Origin: an uncultured Prochlorococcus sp.
GTDB lineage: Bacteria > Cyanobacteriota > Cyanobacteriia > PCC-6307 > Cyanobiaceae
Assembly: GCA_902600395.1 (NCBI GenBank)
Contig: CACKJL010000009.1
Span: forward strand, 1 to 24,891
Direction of reading: 5' to 3'
DNA: 24,891 bases
Shown here: one piece after another, positions 16,512 through 24,242 of the stretch
How the letters are laid out: every line of letters starts with the position of its first letter
Position numbering within the stretch: position 1 is the stretch's first letter
The notes under the pieces: model-generated
Told to the model about the DNA's origin: nothing
What the model saw: the letters and a program-made list of their open reading frames with translations, nothing else
Databases searched by the model: none
Program-made: the position numbers and the translations under genes

Positions 16512-17807
16512 ATGAAGCGTGTGTTGGCCATAATCCTCGGAGGAGGAAAAGGTTCTAGACTTTACCCTCTAACAAAAATGAGGGCTAAACCTGCTGTGCC
16601 ATTGGCAGGTAAGTATCGTTTGATAGATATTCCGATTAGTAATTGTATAAATTCTGGCATTGAAAAAATGTACGTATTGACCCAGTTCAATAGTGCATCT
16701 CTAAATAGACATATAGGAAGAACCTATAATTTAAATGGACCTTTTGGCCAAGGATTTGTGGAGGTTTTAGCTGCACAACAGACTCCTGATAGTCCGAAGT
16801 GGTTTGAAGGTACTGCTGATGCTGTAAGAAAATACCAATGGTTATTTCAAGAATGGGATGTTGATGAATATTTAATATTGTCAGGTGATCAACTGTACAG
16901 AATGGACTACAGTTTATTTGTTCAACATCATAGAGATAATGGTGCTGATTTAACTGTTGCAGCTTTGCCTGTTGATGAAGCCCAAGCAGAAGGTTTTGGC
17001 CTAATGAGAACCGATGATGTAGGAAATATAAAAGAATTTAGTGAAAAGCCTACTGGAGAGAAGTTGAAGGCTATGGCAGTTGATACTTCAAAATTTGGAT
17101 TAAGTAAGGAGTCAGCTGCCGAAAAACCATATCTAGCCTCTATGGGGATTTACGTTTTTAGCAGAAATACTCTCTTCGATCTTCTAAATAAATTTCCTAA
17201 TTATACGGATTTTGGTAAGGACATAATTCCAGAAGCCCTCAATAGAGGCGATACTCTTAAAAGTTATGTATTCGATGATTATTGGGAAGATATCGGCACA
17301 ATTGGGGCATTCTTTGAGTCAAACCTTGCATTGACTGAGCAACCAAAACCTCCATTTAGTTTTTATGATGAGAAATTTCCAATTTATACTAGACCTAGAT
17401 TTTTACCCCCTTCTAAACTTGTAGATGCTCAAATTACTGATTCAATTGTTTGTGAAGGCACAATCTTGAAGTCATGCAGTATTTTACATTGTGTTTTAGG
17501 TGTAAGAAGCAGGATTGAAAGTGACTCGGTTCTTGAGGATACTCTTGTTATGGGAGCTGATTTCTTTGAATCCCCTGAAGAGAGGATTGAATTAAGAAAA
17601 GGGGGCGGAACGCCTCTTGGAGTAGGTGAAGGGACTACTGTAAAAAGAGCAATTCTTGATAAGAATACAAGAATTGGCGATAATGTCGTGATCATTAATA
17701 AAGATCGAGTAGAAGAAGCAGATAAGCCAGAATTAGGCTTCTATATCAGAAATGGAATTGTTGTAGTAGTTAAAAATGCAACTATTGCAAACGGAACTGT
17801 TATTTAG
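16512..17807 (+). CDS. glgC: Glucose-1-phosphate adenylyltransferase (ADP-glucose pyrophosphorylase)
   Basis: GlgC makes ADP-glucose from glucose 1-phosphate and ATP, the controlled step of glycogen synthesis. In cyanobacteria it is activated by 3-phosphoglycerate and inhibited by phosphate. The 431-residue protein opens with the nucleotidyltransferase motif GGGKGSRLYPLT (10-21), then GTADAVRKY (100-108), SGDQLYRMD (124-132), the sugar-phosphate segment EFSEKP and a C-terminal left-handed beta-helix. The length is full. ATG 16512 directly precedes the nucleotide motif. It is separated by 130 bases from hemA and 95 from gnd, so it may be transcribed alone. Among its neighbours it links carbon fixation to storage. 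Confidence 0.96.
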   Translation: MKRVLAIILGGGKGSRLYPLTKMRAKPAVPLAGKYRLIDIPISNCINSGIEKMYVLTQFNSASLNRHIGRTYNLNGPFGQGFVEVLAAQQTPDSPKWFEGTADAVRKYQWLFQEWDVDEYLILSGDQLYRMDYSLFVQHHRDNGADLTVAALPVDEAQAEGFGLMRTDDVGNIKEFSEKPTGEKLKAMAVDTSKFGLSKESAAEKPYLASMGIYVFSRNTLFDLLNKFPNYTDFGKDIIPEALNRGDTLKSYVFDDYWEDIGTIGAFFESNLALTEQPKPPFSFYDEKFPIYTRPRFLPPSKLVDAQITDSIVCEGTILKSCSILHCVLGVRSRIESDSVLEDTLVMGADFFESPEERIELRKGGGTPLGVGEGTTVKRAILDKNTRIGDNVVIINKDRVEEADKPELGFYIRNGIVVVVKNATIANGTVI

Positions 17808-17902
17808 ATCTTTTCCATCATTTTTCGCTGACATAAGTATTTTTTTTGAGCAATTTTGTTGAGTTGCAGGCACACTGTATTTATTGAGTTTTTTAATTTT
17901 TT

Positions 17903-19321
17903 ATGTCCAAGGCACATTTTGGTTTAATAGGTCTTGGTGTTATGGGCGAAAATTTAGTTCTTAACGCAGAAAGAAATGGATTTTCTAGTGTAGTTTTTAA
18001 TAGGACTTACTCAAAAACCGAAGAATTTTTACAAGGTCGTGGCCTTGGGAAGAATATAGAAGGAGCCGAAACTCTTCAAGAATTTGTTAATAAGCTAGAG
18101 AGACCTAGAAGAATTCTAATGATGGTAAAAGCTGGGCCCGCAACAGATGCTGTCATTGATAATATTTCTGGATATCTCGAGGAAGGAGATTTATTAATAG
18201 ACGGCGGCAACTCTCAATTTAAAGATACAGAAAGAAGGGTGAATACTCTTGAAAGCAAAAGTTTTGGATACATTGGGATGGGAGTCTCTGGAGGGGCCAA
18301 AGGAGCTTTAGAGGGTCCAAGTATGATGCCAGGTGGTACTAAGGCTTCATATGATGCAATAGAAAGCTTATTAACAAAAATGGCTGCCAAAGTTGAAGAC
18401 GGACCATGTGTTGCATATGTTGGACCAGGAGGCTCAGGTCATTTTGTGAAAACTGTTCATAACGGAATTGAATATGGAATTGAACAAATACTTGCAGAAG
18501 CTTATGACCTTATGAAGAGAGTCAAAGGTATGAACGGTAAGCAAATGTCAGAGGTATTTGGTATTTGGAATAATACTGATGAATTAGCTTCTTATCTTGT
18601 TGAGATAACAGAGATTTGTCTAAATACAAAAGATGAGATAAGTGGAGATGATGTCGTAGAAAAAATATTAGATAAAGCTGGCCAGAAAGGTACAGGGTTA
18701 TGGACTGTTGTAAGTGCTCTAGAACTAGGGGTATCAGTCCCAACTATTTATGCATCTTTAAATGCAAGAGTAATGAGTTCTTTAAAAGAGCAACGCAGTG
18801 AGATTGAGAAAACTATTCCATCTAAAGAGATAGAGGATTTTGATTTAGGAAATATATCAGATGGAATGAAACCTTTATTTGATGCTGTAGTTCTTGCCAC
18901 AATAGCTAGCTATGCCCAGGGTATGGACATTTTAAGGGAAGCTTCTGCAGTGTATGACTATGGTTTGAATATGCCGTCAATTGCTCAAATATGGAAAGGT
19001 GGTTGCATCATTAGATCAAAATTATTAAGTAAAATTCAAGATGCTTATAACAAAGATCCTAATTTAAAAAATTTAATTTTTGATGATTGGTTCAATAATG
19101 AAATTGCGACAAGATTAGATAACTTAGCTAAAGTTGTTTCTTTATCAACAAAAGCTGGTATACCAGTTCCATGTTTATCCAGTACCTTAGATTATTTTAA
19201 TAGTTATAGAACCAATAGACTTCCTCAGAACCTTGTTCAGGCAATGCGAGACTGCTTTGGATCTCATACATATGAAAGAATTGATAAGGAAGGTAGTTTT
19301 CATACTGAATGGATGAAATGA
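17903..19321 (+). CDS. gnd: 6-phosphogluconate dehydrogenase (decarboxylating)
   Basis: Gnd oxidises 6-phosphogluconate to ribulose 5-phosphate and CO2 with formation of NADPH, a main source of reductant in the dark. The 472 residues show the Rossmann motif GLGVMGENL (10-18), the NRT segment that favours NADP (33-35), the GVSGGAKGALEGPSMMPGG substrate loop (127-145) and catalytic K183, N187 and E190 in GHFVKTVHNGIEYG. The length is usual. The ATG at 17903 fits the family start. Its stop codon overlaps the pgl start, which indicates cotranscription and possibly translational coupling. Confidence 0.96.
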   Translation: MSKAHFGLIGLGVMGENLVLNAERNGFSSVVFNRTYSKTEEFLQGRGLGKNIEGAETLQEFVNKLERPRRILMMVKAGPATDAVIDNISGYLEEGDLLIDGGNSQFKDTERRVNTLESKSFGYIGMGVSGGAKGALEGPSMMPGGTKASYDAIESLLTKMAAKVEDGPCVAYVGPGGSGHFVKTVHNGIEYGIEQILAEAYDLMKRVKGMNGKQMSEVFGIWNNTDELASYLVEITEICLNTKDEISGDDVVEKILDKAGQKGTGLWTVVSALELGVSVPTIYASLNARVMSSLKEQRSEIEKTIPSKEIEDFDLGNISDGMKPLFDAVVLATIASYAQGMDILREASAVYDYGLNMPSIAQIWKGGCIIRSKLLSKIQDAYNKDPNLKNLIFDDWFNNEIATRLDNLAKVVSLSTKAGIPVPCLSSTLDYFNSYRTNRLPQNLVQAMRDCFGSHTYERIDKEGSFHTEWMK

Positions 19322-20046
19322 TTGAAAAGGTTAAAAATGGATATAAACTTAACATTTACAAAGACAAGTTAGAGCTATCTACAGCGGTTTTTAAGTTTAT
19401 TGAAAGTCATATTATTCATACTTTAAAAAAGAAAGACAGGTTCAAATTTTGTGTAAGTGGAGGTTCAACTCCTAAATCTGTCTATAAGCTTTTATCAAAA
19501 AGTGAACTTAGATGGGATATGGTTGATGTCTTTTTAGGAGATGAAAGATGTGTTGATCCAAATTCAGAATTGAGTAACTCGTTAATGTTGAAGAATTCAC
19601 TGTTAACTAATTTTGGATCTAAAGCTTTTTTTTATGAAATTTTCAATGATTTAAATGCTGATGACGAAGCTACAAAAAATCAATATATTTCTAAATTATT
19701 TGAAAAATGCGGATCAAACCCTCCAACTTTTGATTTAACATTATTAGGTCTTGGAGACGATGGTCATACAGCCTCACTATTCCCTTATCAAAAAAATAAT
19801 AATGTAGATGATTTTGTTATTTTTAATGAAGGTAAAGGTTTAAAAAGAATTTCATTAACTCCAAAGGTTATTTCAGCTTCTTCAAAGATAGTATTTTTAG
19901 TTAGTGGAGATTCTAAGAGAATTGCTCTTGAGAGGTTATTAGATGAAAAAGAGCTACCAGATAGAACACCCTCAAAATTAATAAAATCTGTTAATCAAAT
20001 TTCAATATTTTGTGATCAGGAATCAGCAAAAGAATTAGAAATTTAG
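19309..20046 (+). CDS. pgl: 6-phosphogluconolactonase
   Basis: Pgl hydrolyses 6-phosphogluconolactone to 6-phosphogluconate, feeding gnd. The DevB/glucosamine-6-phosphate-isomerase-like fold is shown by SGGSTP (50-55), FLGDERCVD (75-83) and LGLGDDGHTASLFP (146-159), numbered from the first ATG. Two starts are possible: ATG 19309, which overlaps gnd by 13 bases, and in-frame ATG 19318, which overlaps the gnd TGA as ATGA. The second is the usual coupled arrangement and loses only three unconserved residues, so it may be the real start. Glucosamine-6-phosphate deaminase was considered and is less likely given the context. zwf and opcA are not in the window. Confidence 0.93.
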   Translation: MDEMIEKVKNGYKLNIYKDKLELSTAVFKFIESHIIHTLKKKDRFKFCVSGGSTPKSVYKLLSKSELRWDMVDVFLGDERCVDPNSELSNSLMLKNSLLTNFGSKAFFYEIFNDLNADDEATKNQYISKLFEKCGSNPPTFDLTLLGLGDDGHTASLFPYQKNNNVDDFVIFNEGKGLKRISLTPKVISASSKIVFLVSGDSKRIALERLLDEKELPDRTPSKLIKSVNQISIFCDQESAKELEI

Positions 20047-20076
20047 CTAAAGTCTATTAATAATTTAAATTATTTA

Positions 20077-20625
20077 ATGAGTAAGAAAAAACTTTTATTC
20101 CAGAAAAAGGAGTTCGATGGTTGGAAAACATTAAATGATACTGTTATGGGCGGATCAAGTTCAGCTTTTTGTGAAATTTCAAATTCGGGTTTGATATTAA
20201 AGGGTAATATTGTCGAGAAAGCAGGAGGATTTGTTAGTTGTAGATCGTCTATATATAAACCTTCTTTAAATGTATCTGAGTATTCATCCTTTGAATTAAA
20301 TATTGATGGACAAGGAAGAACTTTTAAATTTGCTGTCGCTTGTGAAGATGATCTACTAGGACTAACCGAATTTATTCCGGGTGGACTTAGATGGATTAAA
20401 TCATTCACAACAAAAAAATTTGGGACAACAAATGTTCAAATTCCTTTTAGTGAGTTAAAACCTTCAGTAAGAGCTAATAAAGTACGTTTTCCATTTAAAT
20501 TTAAGCCATCTAAAATTAAAAGATTGCAACTACTACACTCTAAGTTCGGTGATGATGGATTACTTAATAATGAGTTTAGACAGGGTTCTATAAAAGTTTT
20601 AATTAAATCAATAAGTGTTATTTGA
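20077..20625 (+). CDS. CIA30-family protein (complex I intermediate-associated protein 30)
   Basis: The 182-residue protein belongs to the CIA30 family, whose mitochondrial namesake (NDUFAF1) is a complex I assembly factor; cyanobacterial members are less well defined. The family hallmarks are clear: NDTVMGGSSS (20-29), GGFVSCRSS (50-58), then beta-strand-rich sequence consistent with a galactose-binding-like sandwich. There is no signal peptide or membrane segment, so it is likely cytoplasmic or peripheral. It starts 31 bases after pgl and its end overlaps the next gene by 11 bases, so it reads as part of the gnd-pgl unit. A role at NDH-1 would suit a neighbourhood that makes NADPH, but that is inference. 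Confidence 0.82.
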   Translation: MSKKKLLFQKKEFDGWKTLNDTVMGGSSSAFCEISNSGLILKGNIVEKAGGFVSCRSSIYKPSLNVSEYSSFELNIDGQGRTFKFAVACEDDLLGLTEFIPGGLRWIKSFTTKKFGTTNVQIPFSELKPSVRANKVRFPFKFKPSKIKRLQLLHSKFGDDGLLNNEFRQGSIKVLIKSISVI

Positions 20626-21001
20626 AAATCCACCTAAAAATATAGAGAGCTTAATCGCTAAGTCAGCAGATTTAACAAATAAACCTTTTGTTCATTCTGT
20701 AGTAAAAATAAATGGTGAATACGAATTCGAAGATGAAGATATTGATTTAACAGTTAATATCTTATGTCGGGATAAAGAAGGTAAAAGATTAGAAATTTAT
20801 GATCTTGAATTAGAACTTTTTAAATCAAATAAAGAGTTGGTTTTAGTAATCTCTAAGCTTAACTTCCCTGATGAACCAATATTATGGTGTGGAGTTAAAA
20901 CATTATGGATGGATAGCAATAATGGGAAAAAATGCAACTCACCAAAATACAGCGCTAGATTGGAAAATTTAGCAAATAGGATAAAAAGTTTTATTGATTA
21001 A
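20615..21001 (+). CDS. Hypothetical protein, 128 residues, translationally overlapping the CIA30 gene
   Basis: I do not recognise this family. It is an acidic soluble protein with no signal peptide, membrane segment or familiar catalytic motif. Predicted strands run through the middle (VHSVVKINGEYEFEDEDIDL; LEIYDLELELF; ELVLVISKLNF), followed by a tryptophan-containing stretch (ILWCGVKTLWMD) and a basic C-terminal helix. The start is GTG at 20615, 11 bases inside the CIA30 gene in another frame, with no better start nearby. The overlap and shared strand argue it is expressed with CIA30. It ends 21 bases from the convergent ilvD. Confidence 0.65.
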   Translation: MLFENPPKNIESLIAKSADLTNKPFVHSVVKINGEYEFEDEDIDLTVNILCRDKEGKRLEIYDLELELFKSNKELVLVISKLNFPDEPILWCGVKTLWMDSNNGKKCNSPKYSARLENLANRIKSFID

Positions 21002-21017
21002 GAAAATAAAATTTGAG

Positions 21018-21033
21018 CTGATTTATAAATCAG
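21018..21033. terminator. 16-base palindrome at the convergent junction before ilvD's stop
   Basis: CTGATTTATAAATCAG is a perfect palindrome (6-pair stem, loop TATA) and contains the ilvD stop codon (21023-21025). Read on the minus strand, the bases after the hairpin are T-rich (AAATTTTATTTTC), fitting a terminator for the ilvD transcript. It may also stop readthrough from the + strand gene. Confidence 0.45.
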
Positions 21034-22696
21034 TAACAGCCCCTAAACTTGATGTGCTTACGATTCTCGAATATTTTGAAAGAATTCCTCTTTTGTATTT
21101 TTGAATAGGTTTTACCCAATCTTTTTTTCTTTTTTCTAATTCTTCTTCAGATAAATCAACTTCAATTAGTTGTTTTACAGCATCTACTGTAATTAAATCG
21201 CCTTGTTTTATTAGAGCAATATTTCCTCCTACAGCAGCCTCTGGAGCTATGTGACCCACAACAAGACCATAGGTACCTCCGCTAAATCTGCCATCGGTAA
21301 TTAAAGCCACCTTCTCTCCTAGCCCTTGACCAACAATCGCAGATGTTGGAGCTAACATTTCTCTCATGCCTGGACCTCCTACAGGACCTTCGTTTCTAAT
21401 AACAACAACATCACCAGCTTTGATATCGTTATTTAATATCGATTTTAAACAATCTTCTTCACTTTCAAAAATCTTTGCGGGACCTGTTAATACAGGGTTT
21501 TTTACTCCGCTAATTTTAGCTACAGAACCTTCGCTCGCTAAGTTACCTTTTAATATCGCTAGATGTCCTTTTTTATAAAGAGGGTCATCTATGTCTCTTA
21601 TGACATTTTGATTTGTTGGAGGCTTATCTGGAATATTCTGTAAGTATTCTGAGATGGTTTTGCCTTCAATGTTTTTGCAATCGCCATGAATTAATCCTGC
21701 ATTCAAAAGTATTTTCATTACCTGTGGAATCCCACCTGCCTTATGAAGATCCACCGTCACATATTTACCACTCGGTTTAAGGTCACAAATAACGGGTACT
21801 TTTTGTCTGATTCTCTCAAAATCATTAATGTTGATATCTATTCCTGCAGTATTCGCAATAGCTAAGATGTGCAATACCGCATTTGTTGATCCGCCAATTG
21901 CCATAATTACTGATATTGCATTTTCAAATGCTTTCTTTGTCATTAGGTCTAGAGGTCTTATATCTTTTTCTATTGCAGAGACTAATATCTCAGCACTTTT
22001 ATCTGCACTTAGTTCTTTTTCGAGATCTTCAGCAGCCATAGTGGAACTGTGAGGAAGACTTAACCCTAATACTTCAATAACCGCAGACATTGTATTAGCT
22101 GTAAACATTCCTCCACAGCTACCAGCACCAGGAATACAATTTTTCTCAACTTGGATTAGCCTTTCTTCATTAATTTTGCCTGATGTTAATTGTCCTACAG
22201 CTTCAAATGCACTAACAACAGTAAGATCTTCTCCATGCAATTTCCCAGGCTTTATTGTCCCTCCATAAATGAAAATTGAGGGAATATTCATTCTTGCAAT
22301 CGCAATCATGGCACCCGGCATATTTTTATCACATCCACCTATAGCAAGTACTCCATCCATACTCTGAGCATTGCATGCTGTTTCAATTGAATCAGCAATA
22401 ACTTCTCTTGAAACAAGGGAATATTTCATGCCCTCTGTTCCCATAGAAATGCCATCACTTACAGTTATAGTCCCAAACATCTGAGGCATCCCACCTGATC
22501 TTTTTATTGACTCTTCAGCTTTTAGAGCTAACTTATTTAAACCCATATTGCATGGTGTTATGGTGCTGTATCCATTAGCAACTCCAATAATAGGTTTATT
22601 AAAATCTTCATCATTAAATCCAACAGCTCTTAACATCGATCTGTTAGGGGATCTTTGCACACCTTGAGTTATTGCAGATGATCTTAGTTTATTCAT
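21023..22696 (-). CDS. ilvD: Dihydroxy-acid dehydratase
   Basis: IlvD dehydrates 2,3-dihydroxy-isovalerate and its methylvalerate homologue to the 2-keto acids in valine, isoleucine, leucine and pantothenate synthesis. The 557-residue protein has the three cysteines expected to bind the Fe-S cluster: C49 (TPCN), C122 (GGCDKNMPG) and C194 (GSCGGMFTANTM). The C-terminal GRFSGGTYG and GHIAPEA segments place it with IlvD rather than the sugar-acid dehydratase EDD. This spacing resembles the oxygen-tolerant [2Fe-2S] type known from plants and cyanobacteria. The ATG at 22696 lies 23 bases after a small membrane-protein gene on the same strand, so it is probably distal in a three-gene unit. Confidence 0.95.
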   Translation of the reverse strand: MNKLRSSAITQGVQRSPNRSMLRAVGFNDEDFNKPIIGVANGYSTITPCNMGLNKLALKAEESIKRSGGMPQMFGTITVSDGISMGTEGMKYSLVSREVIADSIETACNAQSMDGVLAIGGCDKNMPGAMIAIARMNIPSIFIYGGTIKPGKLHGEDLTVVSAFEAVGQLTSGKINEERLIQVEKNCIPGAGSCGGMFTANTMSAVIEVLGLSLPHSSTMAAEDLEKELSADKSAEILVSAIEKDIRPLDLMTKKAFENAISVIMAIGGSTNAVLHILAIANTAGIDININDFERIRQKVPVICDLKPSGKYVTVDLHKAGGIPQVMKILLNAGLIHGDCKNIEGKTISEYLQNIPDKPPTNQNVIRDIDDPLYKKGHLAILKGNLASEGSVAKISGVKNPVLTGPAKIFESEEDCLKSILNNDIKAGDVVVIRNEGPVGGPGMREMLAPTSAIVGQGLGEKVALITDGRFSGGTYGLVVGHIAPEAAVGGNIALIKQGDLITVDAVKQLIEVDLSEEELEKRKKDWVKPIQKYKRGILSKYSRIVSTSSLGAVTDL

Positions 22697-22719
22697 ATTA
22701 TTTGAGAACCTTTTTTATT

Positions 22720-23010
22720 CTATTGCCCCAACTCTTCAAGTTGCTTCCTCACATCAGCAATTGCAGAATTAAGTTGCTCAACTTTCTTCTCCAGATTCTC
22801 TCCTTCAACTTCATTTATATTTTCATTTGAATCAATAGCTTCAGAGCCGTCTTGAATTCTGGAGGAATACATCATTGCTTTTTGTTTTTTTTCCTCCTTT
22901 CTTTTGTCTGCTTCGGAAATTAACCACCAAGCTAGACCTGCTGCTCCAATAAAAGCACCGCTTATTAATGATAAAAGATTATTTGAAGACGAATCTCTGT
23001 ATTCAGACAT
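22720..23010 (-). CDS. Small membrane-anchored coiled-coil protein, hypothetical
   Basis: I do not recognise a named family. The 96 residues consist of a polar N-terminus (1-10), one glycine/alanine-rich membrane segment at about 11-31 (LLSLISGAFIGAAGLAWWLI), a lysine-rich stop-transfer region (35-44), an acidic linker and a C-terminal coiled coil (about 73-94). The layout recalls YtxH-type small proteins, but this is a resemblance of architecture only. AGGAG lies 13 bases upstream of the ATG, somewhat far. It sits between the UPRTase homologue (29-base gap) and ilvD (23-base gap), all on the minus strand, so cotranscription is likely. Confidence 0.65.
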   Translation of the reverse strand: MSEYRDSSSNNLLSLISGAFIGAAGLAWWLISEADKRKEEKKQKAMMYSSRIQDGSEAIDSNENINEVEGENLEKKVEQLNSAIADVRKQLEELGQ

Positions 23011-23039
23011 TGGTAAAATATTTACTCCTATATTCTATA

Positions 23040-23657
23040 TTAGTTCTTATCTTGAAATATAGTACTTAAACGCGATAAAGGATTCCCAATACCGGGAACT
23101 AATGATGGTGTTTTTTCATCTTCCTCATCTATGCAAGAAGTGTAAATTACCTGATTAGGGAATAATTTCGCAATTTCATTTAACCCTTTATTTGAGCAAA
23201 TAGCAGTTATTAAAAGAATCCTATTTGAATCAACACCTAATTCCTTTAATTTAATTAAAGTTTCTAATGTTGCTGATTTTGTCGTTATTTGTTCTGAATA
23301 AAGTATAACTCCTTCATTTGATTCTATAGTTTTAGGAAGTTCTCCTAATGAGAGGGTTGAATTAGGAATTACTTCTTTAGATCCAAACCAAAGAGATAAC
23401 CCTTCGGGCAACATTGCGAGAACTTTTATTGGATAATCATTATTAATAAAGAATCCATCTGCGTCCCCACTATCAGTATTTACTATTTCTTTTTTATATG
23501 GCAGCCAATTTCGTAATGCCTCATATGTAAGCCATTTCCCTAATTGCTCATATCCTGTTGAGTACAAAATATTTGGAGTATTTTTTTCTCGCAATATTGA
23601 AAGCCAATGTTTTATTAATGGATGAGGAGGAACAATAACCTTTAGTGACATTGCCAT
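23040..23657 (-). CDS. Uracil phosphoribosyltransferase homologue with degenerate active-site motifs
   Basis: The N-terminal part clearly matches uracil phosphoribosyltransferase: HPLIKHWLSILREKNTP (12-28) and YEQLGKWLTYEALRNWLP (36-53). The catalytic signatures are not kept. Where active enzymes have the PRPP loop DPMLATGGS, this protein reads YSEQITTKS (120-128), and the uracil-site segment GLGDAGDR reads GIGNPLSR (189-196). The 205-residue length is near normal, so this is not a truncation. It may be non-catalytic or act on another ligand; annotating it simply as upp would overstate the evidence. The first ATG (23657) has AAAGGA seven bases upstream and is preferred over the ATG two codons later. 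It heads the probable unit with the small membrane protein and ilvD. Confidence 0.8.
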   Translation of the reverse strand: MAMSLKVIVPPHPLIKHWLSILREKNTPNILYSTGYEQLGKWLTYEALRNWLPYKKEIVNTDSGDADGFFINNDYPIKVLAMLPEGLSLWFGSKEVIPNSTLSLGELPKTIESNEGVILYSEQITTKSATLETLIKLKELGVDSNRILLITAICSNKGLNEIAKLFPNQVIYTSCIDEEDEKTPSLVPGIGNPLSRLSTIFQDKN

Positions 23658-23663
23658 ATATTT

Positions 23664-23669
23664 TCCTTT
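23664..23669 (-). promoter_or_regulatory. Ribosome binding site of the UPRTase homologue
   Basis: On the minus strand the sequence before the ATG reads AAAGGAAAATATA. The purine core is seven bases from the first ATG and would be 13 from the second, which decides the start. It is one of few Shine-Dalgarno-like sites in the window. Confidence 0.45.
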
Positions 23670-23720
23670 AAGATACTCTTACAAACTTTAAATACTTAAG
23701 TTCTAAAATACAGTCTTATT

Positions 23721-24233
23721 ATGATTAAATCAATTGTTTTCCCCTCACTAAAGAATGCATTAATTACTTTGTTGATCGTTGGGATTTTATTTTTTAATTC
23801 TGTAAATTCTGCTTGGGCTAAAAGACCTCCTGAGATTAGAAACCAGCAAGACCTTAATTTAGAGCCAGATATGCATGGTCAAGATTTAAGCGGTAACGAA
23901 TACGTTAAGTTTGATTTGAATGGGTTTAATTTCAGTGAAAGTAATTTAGAAGGCGCGGTGTTCAATAATAGTAAATTGCAAAATTCAAAGTTTAATGGAG
24001 CCAATTTAAGAGATGCATTAGCTTATGCAACAGATTTTACAGATGCAGATCTTTCGGATGTTAATTTTACAAATGCTTTATTAATGGAGAGTAATTTTGA
24101 AGGTGCAAAAATAGATGGTGCAGATTTTACTGATGCTGTTCTTAGTCGTACACAACAAAAACAATTATGTGCGATTGCTAATGGCATAAATAGTTCTACA
24201 GGAGAAAGTACAGAATATAGCTTAGGTTGTTAA
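23721..24233 (+). CDS. Secreted (probably thylakoid-lumen) pentapeptide-repeat protein
   Basis: The 170-residue protein has a signal peptide: a basic start, hydrophobic core (13-25) and an AWA site (31-33), with predicted cleavage before K34. From about residue 50 to 140 it is a run of pentapeptide repeats of the A(D/N)LxX kind (for example SNLEG, ANLRD, ADLSD, ADFTD), expected to form a right-handed quadrilateral beta-helix. The C-terminal tail has two cysteines, C150 (QKQLCAIANG) and C170, the last residue (YSLGC). This architecture matches cyanobacterial proteins related to plant lumenal TL15/TL17-type pentapeptide proteins, whose exact function is unsettled. ATG 23721 is well placed for the signal peptide. 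cobW follows 9 bases after its stop codon. Confidence 0.85.
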   Translation: MIKSIVFPSLKNALITLLIVGILFFNSVNSAWAKRPPEIRNQQDLNLEPDMHGQDLSGNEYVKFDLNGFNFSESNLEGAVFNNSKLQNSKFNGANLRDALAYATDFTDADLSDVNFTNALLMESNFEGAKIDGADFTDAVLSRTQQKQLCAIANGINSSTGESTEYSLGC

Positions 24234-24242
24234 TAATCAAAG

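Noticed and set aside
17808..17902. Repeated TTGAG motifs in the glgC-gnd gap as a regulatory array
   Set aside because: The copies are short, unevenly spaced and embedded in T-rich sequence; no stable fold or known site emerges.
20059..20074. 16-base perfect palindrome AATAATTTAAATTATT before the CIA30 gene
   Set aside because: It is made only of A and T in strongly AT-rich DNA, with no T-run or position that would make it a terminator, so chance is sufficient.
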